Shown here in pieces: positions 23,170 to 33,890 of a stretch of DNA of 64,000 nt (positions are counted from its first letter, which is position 1; every line of letters begins with the position of its first letter). Under the pieces are notes generated by a model that worked only from the letters and a program-made list of their open reading frames with translations, did not search any database and was not told where the DNA came from. Made by a program: the position numbers and the translations under genes. Source of the stretch: Clarkia xantiana subsp. parviflora (lineage: Eukaryota; Streptophyta; Magnoliopsida; Myrtales; Onagraceae). The DNA is taken from the NCBI GenBank assembly GCA_036873135.1, contig JAPTYO010000018.1:7803503-7867502 (forward strand), written 5' to 3'.

Positions 23170-23197
23170 GGGGGGGGGGGGGGGGGGGGGGGGGGGG
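23170..23197. repeat. Run of 28 G in C1 gag
   Basis: On the coding strand this is poly-C within the gag Pro-rich segment. C2 has no such run at the same place. It lies where the two gag frames (from 23596 and up to 23298) meet. It may be real slippage or a sequencing or assembly error. Confidence 0.95.
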
Positions 23198-23631
23198 TGG
23201 AGGTAACTCTTCTCGCGGAGGCAACTCTTCCGCCCTCCTGGCAGCCTCTCTCTTGTCCAACAAGGCCTCCATGGCAGCCAATAACATGGGCATAGCATCG
23301 GCTACTGCCTTGGCCAGCTCCGAATTTGAAGACGATCCTTCCTCCCTTCGCGGGATTTCTTCTCCTCTGCGTCCCACCGGATTTGGGGGAGCATCATCCA
23401 CCTCCCTCCGCGGGATACCTCGCCTGTTCACCTCTGTGTCTCGGACTGAGACCTCATCGTTACCATGCCCCCCTATCTGAGAAGCAGCAGGGTGCTCATC
23501 TTGTTCAGCAACATGCTCCAGCAACGGGGAGTTTACAGTTCCTGCGGGACGAGAACTGCCGGCCTGAACTTGTTTCTTCTTGCCACCACCAGCCATTGAT
23601 CTGGTAGAAACTATTTTGGCTTTTTGTTAGT

Positions 23632-23650
23632 TTCCCACAGACGGCGCCAA
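23632..23650 (-). other. C1 primer binding site
   Basis: On the minus strand TTGGCGCCGTCTGTGGGAA directly follows the 5' LTR end (CCAACA). TGG-initial sites pair with the CCA end of a tRNA; which tRNA was not checked. The site is identical in C2 and D1. Confidence 0.9.
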
Positions 23651-24411
23651 TGTTGGATCACGGTCGAAGCTCCGTTATGTCCTTGACGGAATGCTCTGGA
23701 CTCCTGGGCTCCGCGTAATCCTGCAAAAAGGGATGACCTGGGTGGTGACCCAGAATCCCACTCCGATGCTTATATGAGTATACGATCAATGGGGTGGCAG
23801 CAGTAATCTAAGTACGTATTAGATAGCTCGTTTTTTCCGAGTGACTTCCTTCTTTATATAGGAAGGGAAGTCACTCAGTTACCTGTGACCGTGATTGGCC
23901 GTTTTGCCCATGATTCCGTGTATCTCGCCACGATTCCGCATATCTCGGTCGGGATTCCGTATATCTCGTCCCACGCTCCGCGTATCTTACCCATACTTCC
24001 GCGTATCTCGGGCACGCCCTGCGTATCTCGGGGGACTTATCTATATCTTTAACCGTCTCCCACTACTCTATCTAGTAGGCGGGTTTCTCGGTCTTTATCC
24101 TCTGATCACAAGTCTCGACTCCCGTCGGGGACTCCAGAGTTATCTCATTCTAGATCACCACCCAGGACCCCTTGTCTCACGAGACGGGTCCAGCCTCTGC
24201 GGGGCTTTTATCATCGGGGCCTTTACTAAGGCATGTCGGGGCCTACTCAGAGGCTTCTTATCGGGAGCATTCAGCTCATATATCTGGACCACTAAAGTCG
24301 GGACCCTTCATACTGGGCCTCTGGGCCTTCCAGGCTTGTCACTAGGCCCACTGGACCTACTCGCCGTCCATTGGCTGTTTACGGGGCTAACGATTACATC
24401 GGAACCCATCA
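23651..24411 (-). repeat. C1 5' LTR
   Basis: The 761-bp LTR carries the promoter for the genomic RNA. On the minus strand a TATATAAAG box lies at about 23852-23862, preceded by the U3 array of about 20-bp repeats (about 23905-24035). It ends CA at 24411 (plus-strand reading) and is followed by the duplication GTATA. Confidence 0.95.
23905..24035 (-). promoter_or_regulatory. U3 tandem array in C1 5' LTR
   Basis: In element sense there are about six units of the kind GAGATACGCGGAnCGTGG, each about 20-22 bp, upstream of the TATA box. The same array is in the LTRs of C2 (36530-36630) and D2 (50586-50727). It is probably an enhancer (inference). Confidence 0.6.
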
Positions 24412-25603
24412 GTATATAGCATTCTAAAAGTATAATTTGTAGAACAATGTATTATATAAAAAATATATTTATTTCATATAAAAATATAATATAATAAGTA
24501 AATTATATAGAAATATATATACATTAAAATAATATAATATTTTTTAGTAAAAAATAATTTTATATTTAATAATATGGAATTATATATTGTTCTAAAATTT
24601 AGAATTGACGGTTCTGCCACATAGTGAAATATAAAAAATTTGAGCAAAGAAAATATGAAATTGATTCAAAGTAAAAAGTAGTAATTTTGGTATGTGTCAT
24701 TATTTAAAATTGATTAATCACGGCTTATGTAATTATATGACTTAACTTAGCGGGCTTACATATATATTCAATCAAAGAGAGAACACAACAATTGAATAAA
24801 ATATATTAAAAAATGAGCACCGATATGAACAGTAATGTAGTAATGTGGGAGTCGTTAGGAACTGTTTAACTTCTCTCTCCACTGGATAATGACAAAACAT
24901 TAATACTTGTAATCATAGTCATGTCTAGTGGCGTCCAATGACAAATCTTGGAACTAGTAACTTCCATTTTAGAACTAGAAACTTTCATTGGAATAACAAG
25001 TTATTATTTAATCATTACAAGTAGGAGCCAACAGTAAGTGACAGTATAAACTAGAATTTTCTACAATGATAAATTTACAACATGACAAAAAAAAAATTAG
25101 AATTACGATTCAAATTGCTCATAGTCTTTCACAAAAAAAAAAAAGTATAATAGTATAATACATACTTCGAGGGTATACAGATCCGTATTTAAATCGTTTG
25201 AATTGATAAATGTTGTAATTAGTGTCAGGCTTAACCCGAGATTAGATTGCCCATTACTTAACGGAGGAGAACCAAAGACCATATATAAAGGCGAGTTAAG
25301 TTGAAAATTATGGGAGCAAATAAATTCCCATCCCAATAAAGTGAAAAGTGTATTTCATTTATTTCCCTACAGTTATACTCATTTTCCCCGTAAAGTCATG
25401 CGATAAGTTTGCAGGGATGAGCATGAGATATGTGAATGATTTTTATTTATTTATTTTTTAATCACGATGCTATCAAATCTTTACGATTCGTCTAGTTTCT
25501 CGGGTCCCTAGGTCCGATTAGTTCTCCATGGCATGAAAGAATGGAAAGGGAATAAGAGTAGTAACCTTTATGCTAAGGGTACTTCTAATTTGAACCTAGT
25601 GTA
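24412..25603. other. AT-rich spacer between C1 and C2
   Basis: It begins with the C1 duplication GTATA (24412-24416) and ends with the C2 duplication GTGTA (25599-25603). It is strongly AT-rich with many short T/A runs. No gene, repeat array or RNA gene was recognised. A 77-codon minus-strand frame at 25103-25336 looks like chance. Confidence 0.5.
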
Positions 25604-26342
25604 TGTTGGATCACGGTCGAAACTCCGTTACGTTCTTGACGGAAAGCTTAAACTCCCGGGCTCCGCGTAATCCTGCAAAAGGGGATGACCTGGGTGGTGA
25701 CCCAGAATCCCTCTCTGATGCTTAAATGAGAGCTTGAACGATGTGGTGGATAGCAAAAAGTCTAAGTTCGTATTAGAATGTGTGTTTTCTGAGGTAACTT
25801 CCTCCTTTATATAGGAGGGGAAGTTATCTCAGTTACCTGTAACCGCGCCTGGCAGTTTTACCCACGTTCCGTATATCTCGTTCAGGATTCCGTGTATCTC
25901 GCCCCACGCTCCGCGTATCTCGCCCACGTTCCGCGTATCTCGGGCACGCCCTGCGTATCTCGGGGGAGGTTATCTGTATCTCAACCGTTTCCCCACTACT
26001 CTATCTAGTAGGCGGGTTTCTTGGTCTTATCCTCTGATCACAAGTCCCAATCCATATCGGGGACTCCAGAGTTATCTCATTCTAGGTCACCACCCAGGAC
26101 CCCTCGTCTCACGAGACAGGACCAGCTTTCTCGGGGCTTTATTATCGGGGCCTTCTCAAAGGCATATCGGGGCCTACTCAGAGGCTTATCGTCGGGAGCA
26201 TTCAGCTCATATATCGGAACCGATCTCTTCGGGACCCTTCATACTGGGCTTCTGGACCTTCCAGGTCTTTCACAAGGCCCACTGGGCTTACCCGCCGTTT
26301 ATTGGCTGTTAACGGAGCTAACGATTACATCGGAACCCATCA
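25604..26342 (-). repeat. C2 3' LTR
   Basis: It starts TGTTGGATCACGG and ends ...ACCCATCA in plus reading, 739 bp, matching the partner at 36268-37006. It contains a TATATAAAGGAGG-type box and the GATACGCGG-type repeats (about 25865-25970). Confidence 0.95.
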
Positions 26343-26356
26343 TTTTCCCCCCAAGA
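26343..26356 (-). other. C2 polypurine tract
   Basis: On the minus strand TCTTGGGGGGAAAA ends at the 3' LTR start. It is one G longer than in C1, with A in place of C. Confidence 0.85.
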
Positions 26357-26408
26357 CATGGGGGACTTGCAGTCCGTCGTGTCTTCTAATTCCAGACCTC
26401 CCAACCTT

Positions 26409-26540
26409 ATCGTCGAAGGCTTTCATCTTCGGAACTCCCGATATTACCATCGGAGGCTTTCATCTTGGGACCTCCCGATATTACCATCGGAGGCTTTTAT
26501 CTTGGGACCTCCCGATATTACCATCGGAGGCTTTTACCTT
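26409..26540. repeat. 37-bp tandem repeat upstream of C2 antisense gene
   Basis: There are about three and a half units of 37 bp carrying ATCGGAGGCTTT.ATCTTGG and ACCTCCCGATATT. It is the equivalent of the array at 13949-14075 in C1. Confidence 0.7.
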
Positions 26541-26702
26541 GGGTACAATTCTTGAATAACAAGGCTTCTCACTCACAATTCCTTAGACCCCAAGGACAGT
26601 TGCCCAATCCGAGGAGACTCCTCGGTTACTACACCATTAAATGCTAGGGATAATGAAACGACGCCTAAACCGGCGTGACTGTTACTTGCTGAAAAAGCAA
26701 TA

Positions 26703-26819
26703 TGACGTCACTAGCGTCTCTTCCGTACTGTCCCCTATAATCTCGGCGATCCAGATTGAGTCGTTTCATCTTCAACGGTCCAGATTTAAATATGTCCAGC
26801 TGTCTTTTACCTATAAAAG
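26703..26819 (+). promoter_or_regulatory. Predicted promoter of the C2 antisense gene
   Basis: The block holds TGACGTCA (26703-26710), GTTTCATCTTCAACGGTC (26763-26780) and TATAAAAG (26812-26819), 168 bp before the ATG at 26987. GCACTATTCACTCC follows the TATA box, as in C1 and D1. TGACGTCA is a classic bZIP palindrome (established motif); its use here is inference. Confidence 0.6.
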
Positions 26820-26986
26820 CCAAAACCCTGGCACTATTCACTCCTTCCTTGCCATTCTAGTTTCTGCGAACTCTGCCATTGTTAAGCCTCGAAGCTTTTT
26901 TCTCCCAGTCTCACTTGATTCTCCGGTGATCCAAGACCTTCAAACGTCAAGATCTTTTCTTCGTCTTCTCCGATCAACCATCCACC

Positions 26987-29692
26987 ATGTCTGGTAAGGT
27001 TTTCCTTCTTTGCATTTACGATTTACTGAATTCGTTTTCCTTTCCTTTCCTGAGTTTTCCCGTTATGGCCGTTTTTAGACGAGGCCAGTTCCGGAGGAAG
27101 GAACCCCTTTACCTTTGAGCTTGCTACTAACGAAATCTCAGAGACTCTGTACGAAGCTACTCTCCGGGAAGGCTGCATCACTTCAGCCTGGGAACACCGC
27201 TTTCCCTATGATTCCCAGCCAACCACCAGGAGAAAGCACATAGTCACCCGTCCCCGTGAAGGAGAGGTGTTCATCTCCACGGGGCAGATAAATGCCGGGA
27301 TCCGATTCCCTTTTTGCGGGAATCTGGTTGAGATGTGCAACTTCTACCAGACGCATCCAACCACCTTCTCCCCACACGCTATCCGCGTGTGGAACGCCTT
27401 CCATGTTCTGTGCCTCCGCCAAGAATGGACGTACAGCTTGCTGCTCTTCTGCACCTTCTACGGGATGAAGTGTAACAAGGCTGGCGTTTGTTCCTTCACC
27501 CCCCGACTCCCCAAATGGACCAGGGAGCAGCTTTCTCGGTTCGGCTGGGATGGCGAGACCTGGAAGTTTAACAAAGATCGGGGGCTCATTCGTGATTCAG
27601 GGTCCGACAATAGTGGATGGAAGAAGTACTACTTCTTCGTTCAAAACAGCTCTATCCCATGGCCCCGATGGGAGGTTGTGGCGGACCCTGCCCCCAAGTT
27701 TGAAGTCTACACCGAGGATGACTTTAACACTCTTCAGCTGGTTCAGCTTTACCGTTGGGGGGAATCCTTCGTTCCCCTCGACGCCAACAAGCTCGTGGAG
27801 GGGGACCAGATACAGATCGGAGTCCAACTCCTCGATTCCATTTCCGAAAATTTGGTTATCTGGGTAACACTTCTAACTGCCTTTTATTTTCATTTTTGCA
27901 GCCAAGAAGGCATCTCTGCTGACCTATCTCGTGTTGAAGCAGGGGGAGACCGATGCTGTCCATGGCTCCAAGCGAAAGCGGAAGTCCTTGAAGAGGGGGG
28001 CCTCTTCTTCTGCAGCTCCTCCGACCGAGGAACAGGTCGGGATGGCCAAGCAGGCCAGAAGAGAGGATATAGACAAAGCCTTCGGTGTCACCACTGCCGA
28101 GGAAGGTAAGCGCGTTCGCCACGCTATTAAGAAATATAGAAGGTTGGTTCCCGAGGAGTTTATCCCTGCTGACCGGGAATCGCGGGTCCGAGAAATCAAA
28201 TATATACTTCGAGGAGAAACCCCCCGCGTCCTCAAGGCGGGATACTACAACTTCTTTGGAAAGGACCAACACGTCCCGCGAGGTATCATCTGGTGCCCGA
28301 ATAATACACTTCCTGACTTCATTCGTCCCGCAACCGCAGGTCCATCGGAGGCTCTTACTCCGACGAAGGCTGCAACTCCAGCGGGGGCTGCGACTCCACA
28401 GGAGCCGATGACTGAGGATGCCCCGACGGAAGCTCAGTTCCGTCAGGTGACCAACTTGGAGGCTTCCCCCTCCTCCGAGGAGCCGACTGATGGCCTGATT
28501 CCCCGCCAAAGGCCAGAGCGGAGCATCCTGAGGCCAACTGTGGAGGACGTGTCTCGGAGTCCTCCCCTGGATCTGCGCTCTCCAACTCCGGAGCCCCCGA
28601 CCGAGGCTCCTCCGACCGAGGCTTCCAAGGTCATCCCTCCTCTCCCCGTGGATGGGAACCTTTACCAGGTTTACACCCCCGATCAAGAGACGGTTCCCTG
28701 GAACCCGATCGAGTCTCTTCAAGGGGTCCCACTCCATCCGGGAGACCTTCAGCCAGAATTGGCCCTGCATCTGCTGGCAGGGTCAATTCCACCAGCCTTG
28801 AGACGCCCAATCTCCTTGGCACGGGAAGATATCGAGGAGGACCTTCGCGACATGGCTATCCGTCGGATGGAGGTAAAACTTACTCTCGCTTTTATTCGTG
28901 CCTTCGTTGTTCTTGTCTTCAATTATCAGACCTTAATCTTTTTTCCTTTTGCCTTAGGAAACTGCGAACCAACAGCGCTGCTTTGGTTACATCCTGGCTC
29001 TGAAGGGTGCTTTGGAGGAGGAGCAAGCCAGGTCGGACCCCAGAGCCTTGGCCAAGCTCCAGGAGGACCTTGCCGATGCTGTGGCGGCAAGGGAGAAGAT
29101 AGCTAAGGAGCAGTCCCTCCTCGGCCAGAAAGCTATGGACTTGCAAAAGCAGGTCCATGATCATGAAGTCGTGCTGCGTCGGGAGCGGAGGATGCTCAAA
29201 GAGGAACAGCAGCGGCACGAGGCGGAGAAGAGGCAATTCGCCCTCGAGAAGAGCATTCTCGAAGAAGCTAAGGCGGGACTTGAGGCCGAGAAGGCTGAAT
29301 TTCCTGCCAGGCTGGCAGAGGCGAAGGCTCAACGTCGCGAGGAGGGTCGCCAGGAGGGTCGCGAGGAGGGTCGCGAGGAGTATCGGAACTCTGATGATTT
29401 CAAGGCGGATGCCGTGGGGTTCTGCAAAACCGAGGTGGAAAACGTTCTGTTCAATGCCGTCGAGGAGTTGTACACGGTATACGAGGATGCCATTGACTTA
29501 AAGAAGTCCGAGACCCTCGCCCCCTTCGCGGAGAAATACTTCAGTCTCCCCGCGTAAAGTGATGAGGCCGATGCCCCTAAAGTTGCCGCGGACCCGACTC
29601 CACCAACTGCGGAGCCTTCTGCCCAGGACCCCGCGAATCCTGCTCCCTCCAAAGCTGCTGAGGACCCAACTTCCAACAAGGACCAAGCTTAA
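26987..29692 (+). CDS. C2 antisense gene (aORF), spliced, one late stop
   Basis: Exons by the C1 model: 26987-26993 (ATGTCTG), 27079-27863, about 27907-28872 and 28958-29692. Exons 1+2 (792 nt) and exon 3 (966 nt) are both multiples of three with no internal stop, which supports the model. The short intron (27864 to first CAG at 27901, 38 nt) must be removed, since reading through leaves the frame. The N-terminal domain has GIRFPFCGNLVEMC, FSPHAIRVWNAF and FCTFYGMKCN; the middle has the KYILRGETPRVLK block; the last exon is a coiled coil with GREEGREEYRN repeats. A TAA at 29555-29557 replaces the Glu codon seen in C1, cutting the last 45 codons. After it the frame stays open to the expected end SNKDQA. 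Function unknown. Confidence 0.7.
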
Positions 29693-29819
29693 TGCTTTAT
29701 TCTTTAATTCCTTGTATTTTCCTCTTTGTACTCCTTGTATTGGAACCTTTAGGCCTTCGAGCCCTTATAAAAATTCCTTTCATCTACTTTAGTCTTGATC
29801 ATTATTGCACTACTCAAAT

Positions 29820-30470
29820 CGACTTAGACTCGTTACTTAAAACGTTTCGATGCATCACTTAAGATGACTTCATACACCCTTCTGATGCTTCACAAGGACT
29901 TACCACTTAAGGTTTCTCGTCCACATTATTTAATGTAATTTCACACGTCTTTCGCGATGTTTTCCTCGGGACTTCACCACTTTAAGGTTTCTCGTCCATG
30001 CCGTTCAAGGCAATTTTGTACATCACTTAAGATGATTTTTTCGCACCCCTTAAGGCTTTTTATCGCGTCATTCTAGACGACTCAATCATACCCCTTAAGG
30101 CTTTTATCGCGTCTTTCCAGACGACTTAATCGTACCCCTTAAGGCTTTTTGCTGCATCATAAAGACGACTTACGCGGACCCCTTAGGGCTTTTATTCATA
30201 CCTAGGATTTTGGTTGCATCATAAAGACGACTTACTCATACCTCGTAAGGCTTTTGTCCGTACCTCGAAAGGTTTTTTATCGCGCCATAAAGGCGACTTA
30301 ATCGTACCTCGTAAGGCTTTTGTTCGTACCTCGAAAGTCTTTTTATCGCACCATAAAGGCGACTTACTCGTACCTCGGAAGGCTTTTAATCGTACATCGG
30401 AAGGCTTTTAATCGTACCTCGGAAGGCTTTTATCGCATCCTTCAGGACGAATTACTAACAGTTAGAATAA
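29820..30470. repeat. C2 minisatellite between pol and antisense gene
   Basis: Degenerate repeats of TTAAGGCTTTT with TCGCGTC.TTCCAGACGACTTA and later TCGTACCTCGGAAGGCTTTT and CGCACCATAAAGGCGACTT. It is the same kind of array as C1, with different copy number and order, so it evolves fast. Confidence 0.8.
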
Positions 30471-30503
30471 ATCTAAAAGCAATTTTGATCAGAAGCAACT
30501 TCT

Positions 30504-30509
30504 TTTATT
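30504..30509 (-). terminator. Possible poly(A) signal after C2 pol
   Basis: AATAAA on the minus strand sits inside a GAATAAAAGAAGTTGCTTC block about 100 bp after the integrase stop at 30609. The block is conserved in C1, D1 and D2. Confidence 0.4.
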
Positions 30510-30608
30510 CATTAACAACTCAAAGCTGACTTACATCGGATCAATCGATAGATAACTTGTGCCATTCGCGGCGACTTAACATCACGCACCTCTTAAGGCG
30601 ACTTAGGA

Positions 30609-32820
30609 TCAAACATGATACTTCTTCAAGTGTGCGCCACTGAAAGAATGTTTTAACGTCTTGCCATCAAGGTCTTCTAACTTGTACGCATTCGGGGCTG
30701 GCATCCCTACGATCTTGTAAGGTCCCTCCCATTTTGGTGACAGCTTGTTGATCCGATCTTGATGGACGAATTCATTCCTCCGCCAAACAAGTTCTCCAAC
30801 GAAGAATTGTCGGGACTTGACCCGCCGATTATAGTACCTGGCTGTTGCCATACGCATCCGGGCCTGAACTTCATCAGCCTTCCACCTTTTCTCTTCGAGC
30901 AAGTCCAAGTCACGACGTCTCATTTCCTCGTTCGTCAGAGGCTCATAATACTTCTTGCGATGGGACGCCACCGCTATCTCCACGGGAGCAACTGCCTCCG
31001 TGCCATAAACGAGGCCAAACGGAGTCTCCCCCGTTGATTGCTTGGGTGTTGTTCTAACAGCCCACAACACGTTTTCAAGCTCATCTAGCCAATGACCCTG
31101 CAAGGCGTAGACTCTCTTCTTCAAGCCATCCATCACGATCTTGTTGGCTGACTCGACTTGGCCATTAGTCTGAGCATGGTGGACGGAAGCTGTCCGATGC
31201 TCGATGTTCAATTCCTCCAGATACTCCTTCAACTGAGCCCCATTAAACGGAGGGCCATTATCGCTGATCAGCACTCGAGGAACCCCGTACCGGGATACGA
31301 TCTGAGTCTGGAGAAACTTGAGGATCTGCTGTCCCGTCGTCTTGGCCAACGCCTTAGCCTCTATCCACTTCGAAAAGTAATCAATGGCTACGAGTAAATA
31401 CTTGCACTGACCTTTGGCTTGTGGAAGGGGTCCCACCAGGTCGATGCCCCACTGCGCGAAGGGCCAAGCACTTCTGATGGACATCAAGTCCGCGGCAGGA
31501 GCCACGATATTCGGAGCGTACCTCTGGCATGCATCACAAAATTGGACCATTGTTGTCGCTTCCTTGTTCATTGAAGGCCAATAGTAGCCTAAATTCAACG
31601 CTTTCCTCACAATGGATCGGGCCCCTTCATGACAGGCCGCGACTCCTTCATGTAACTCTCTCAAGATCCGATTCGTATCAGGCTCCGCCACACATTTCAG
31701 AAAAGGCTTTACATGCCCCCTCTTGTATAACTGGTTGTCCACCATCACGTAGTTGCTCACGATTCGACGCAACCTAACAGCTGCCACTTCATCGTCGGGA
31801 AGTGCCCCCGTAGTCAGGTATGTGACTATCGGGGTCATCCAGGTGGGTTTTTCCTCTTCCTTCGATCCTGCTTCAATAGCGCATACTTCTGACGGATCAA
31901 TGGTTGAGATAATTACCCTCTCCAGAAAATGTACCTTCTGATTCTCCTCGGGGGCTACGCCTAGGGCAAACTTGCTTAAGGCGTCTGCCTCCGCATTTTC
32001 TTCCCTCGGGATTGCTTCAATCTCGAAGCTTTTGAAGCTTCCCTTCAAAGTCTGCACCTCGTGCAAATACTTCCTCATTGTCGGGTTCTTCGCCTCGTAA
32101 CTCCCCTGGACTTGATTCACGATCAGGCTAGCATCACACTTCACCTTTAAATGTTCAACTCCCGTACCTTTGGCGATTTTAAGGCCCGTGATGAGAGCCT
32201 CGTACTCAGCTTCATTGTTGGTGGCCCTAAACGTCAAGGCCAAGGCATATCGCAGGGGCTCGCCTCCACCGGGCGGTATCAATACAAATCCTGCCCCCGA
32301 TCCTTCTACACTTGATGAACCATCAGTGTACATTTCCCAAGTGTTCTCCTCATTTGGCTGTTCTGGCTGTTCTGCTATCGGGACCTCGATGGTTGCCCCC
32401 TCTACAGGACCTGCTTCTTCCAGATCGGGTGCTGTAGACTCTGCTATAAAATCTGCCAATGCCTGGCCCTTAATAGCCGTTCTCGGAGCAAAGTGGATAC
32501 GGAACTCCGTAAGCTCAACTACCCATTTCAACAATCTCCCCGACACCTCCGGTCGGTTCAAAAAGTGCTTCAAGGGCTGATTAGTTAACACCGTAATCTC
32601 GTGGGCATGGAAGTAGGGCCTCAGTTTTCGAGCAGCAATAATCAACGCAAAGAGATACTTCTCAATAGCGGGATAATTCATTTCAGATTTGGCAAACGCC
32701 TTGCTTACAAAATAAACAGGAACTTGGTTGCCCTTGACAATCTTTATTAACACAGAACTAACAGTAACTTCAGAAACAACCAAATAGAGATAAAGCGGCT
32801 CGCCTGGAACCGGTTTCGCC
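30609..32820 (-). pseudogene. C2 RNase H - archaeal RNase H - integrase, open fragment
   Basis: One open frame from about 32820 down to the stop at 30609 carries the C-terminal part of pol. Order: the RT-linked RNase H, in which the usual first catalytic Asp region reads LYLYLVVSE and so looks inactive; archaeal-type RNase H with MYTDGSSSVEGSG and NNEAEYEALITGL; integrase zinc finger (HEGVAACHEGA, CDACQRYAPN); the catalytic core with WGIDLVGPLP, SDNGPPFNG and TNGQVESANK (D, D, E all present); and a C-terminal domain ending HLKKYHV. It is separated from RT upstream by a frameshift near 32,830. Alone it has no start that makes biological sense. Confidence 0.9.
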
Positions 32821-33890
32821 AACGGCGGAGGGTACGGAGATGTTGCTTGAGCTCCTGAAATGCTTCCTCGCACTTGTCGAACCATTCAAACTTCCTGTGG
32901 GCCCTTAGCACATCAAAAAATGGCATGGCTCGGTCACTCGCCTTGGAAAGGAAACGATTCATCGCGGCTAATCGTCCATTCAGCACCTAGACCTCCCGAT
33001 GGGTTTTCGGAGATTGCATCTCCTCGATTGCTCTCAGCTTCTTAGGATTCACCTCGATTCCTCTTTGGCTCACCATAAATCCCAGGAACTTCCCCGAGTT
33101 CACTCCAAAAGCGCACTTGTCCGGATTCAAACGAACCTGATGAAACTTCATCCGCTCAAACGCCACTGCCAAGTCGCGGACATGGTCTCCTGCTTGTCGG
33201 GACTTCACCAGCATTTCATCCACATAAGCCTCCATGGTGTTTCCCAGCATGTCCCCGAACAACTTGTTCACCATCCTCTGGTAAGTTGCTCCAGCATTGA
33301 TCAGCCCAAAGGACATCACTATCAGCATAGAAAGCTGTGTGGGGGGCATCCTCCTTCGCCATCTTGATTTGGTTGTAACCGGAATAAGCGTCCATGAAGC
33401 TCAGTAGCTCATGTCCCGACGTGGCATCCACCAGCTGGTCTATTCTCGGGAGTGGATAACAGTCTTTCGGGCAAGCTTTGTTCAAGTCGCGGAAATCGAC
33501 ACACATCCGCCACTTTCCGTTACTCTTCCTCACCACGACCGGGTTAGTGACCCAAGTCTGGAATTTGAGCTCCTTGATGAACCCAGCATCGAGCAATCTG
33601 CCCACCTCCTGCTGGATCGCGATCCTCTTATCCGCGCCCATCGGACGCCTCTTCTGCGCGATAGGCTTGATCGCGGGACCAATCTTCAGCTCGTGCACTA
33701 TCACGTCGGGGCTGATACCTGGCATATCGCTCGGGGACCAGGCAAACAGCTCCTTAAACTCTTTCAGGAGCTCGATCAATTCTCGGGCTCGTTCCTCCGA
33801 CAAAGCAGACCCGATCTTCACTTTCCTCTGAGGTCCGTCAACCTCGACCTCTTTCAGATCCTCCATGGGGGCGGGACGCCCAAACTCCTC
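32821..33890 (-). pseudogene. C2 reverse transcriptase, broken, YVDE active site
   Basis: On the minus strand: VKIGSALSEERARELI, FAWSPSDMPGISPD, VVRKSNGKWRMCVDFRDLNKACPKDCYPLPRIDQ, FMDAYSGYNQIKM, then a small deletion that removes most of the DIYHYDVMPFG segment and shifts frame (about 33,320). The active site reads YVDEMLVKSR, so the second catalytic Asp is Glu. A TAG at 32987-32989 replaces a Gln codon (CAA in D2), and a frameshift near 32,830 ends the RT. TGA at 33891-33893 separates it from gag-protease (CGA in C1). Confidence 0.9.

Larger units (their letters stand above)
20731..23596 (-). pseudogene. C1 gag-protease region with RT core deleted
   Basis: The start MAGGGKKKQ at 23596 lies 36 bp after the PBS. 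Gag domains in order: Pro-rich segment, capsid-like core (GERAMTWFFSLPPG...HDRFIKQYQGRRRLL), a CHHC knuckle (CRYHRANGHDTDNC), an RS-dipeptide tract, then protease with DGGSSSDILF. Breaks: the 28-G tract at 23170-23197 shifts frame, and stops lie at 22831-22833, 22237-22239 and near 22170. A 164-bp tandem duplication (21279-21606) follows the protease site. After NPVLVRKG the sequence jumps to the RNase H (VPVYYVSK), so RT palm and YVDD are gone. A scrambled short repeat of CTCCTTGATGAATCC lies beside the deletion. Confidence 0.9.
13124..24411 (-). mobile_element. Element C1: Ty3/gypsy LTR retrotransposon, Tat group
   Basis: Both 761-bp LTRs, the flanking 5-bp duplication, a PBS and a polypurine tract are all present, so this is one complete insertion of 11,288 bp. 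Reading on the minus strand the order is 5' LTR (23651-24411), PBS, gag, protease, remnants of pol, integrase, minisatellite, an antisense gene, polypurine tract and 3' LTR (13124-13884). The dual RNase H and the antisense gene place it in the Tat group. About a dozen mismatches between its LTRs were noticed by eye. The gag-pol region is non-functional, while the antisense gene is open. Confidence 0.95.

Noticed and set aside
27597..28770. 304-codon minus-strand frame over the C2 antisense gene
   Set aside because: Counter-strand shadow. It crosses the short intron and exon boundaries without any signal.
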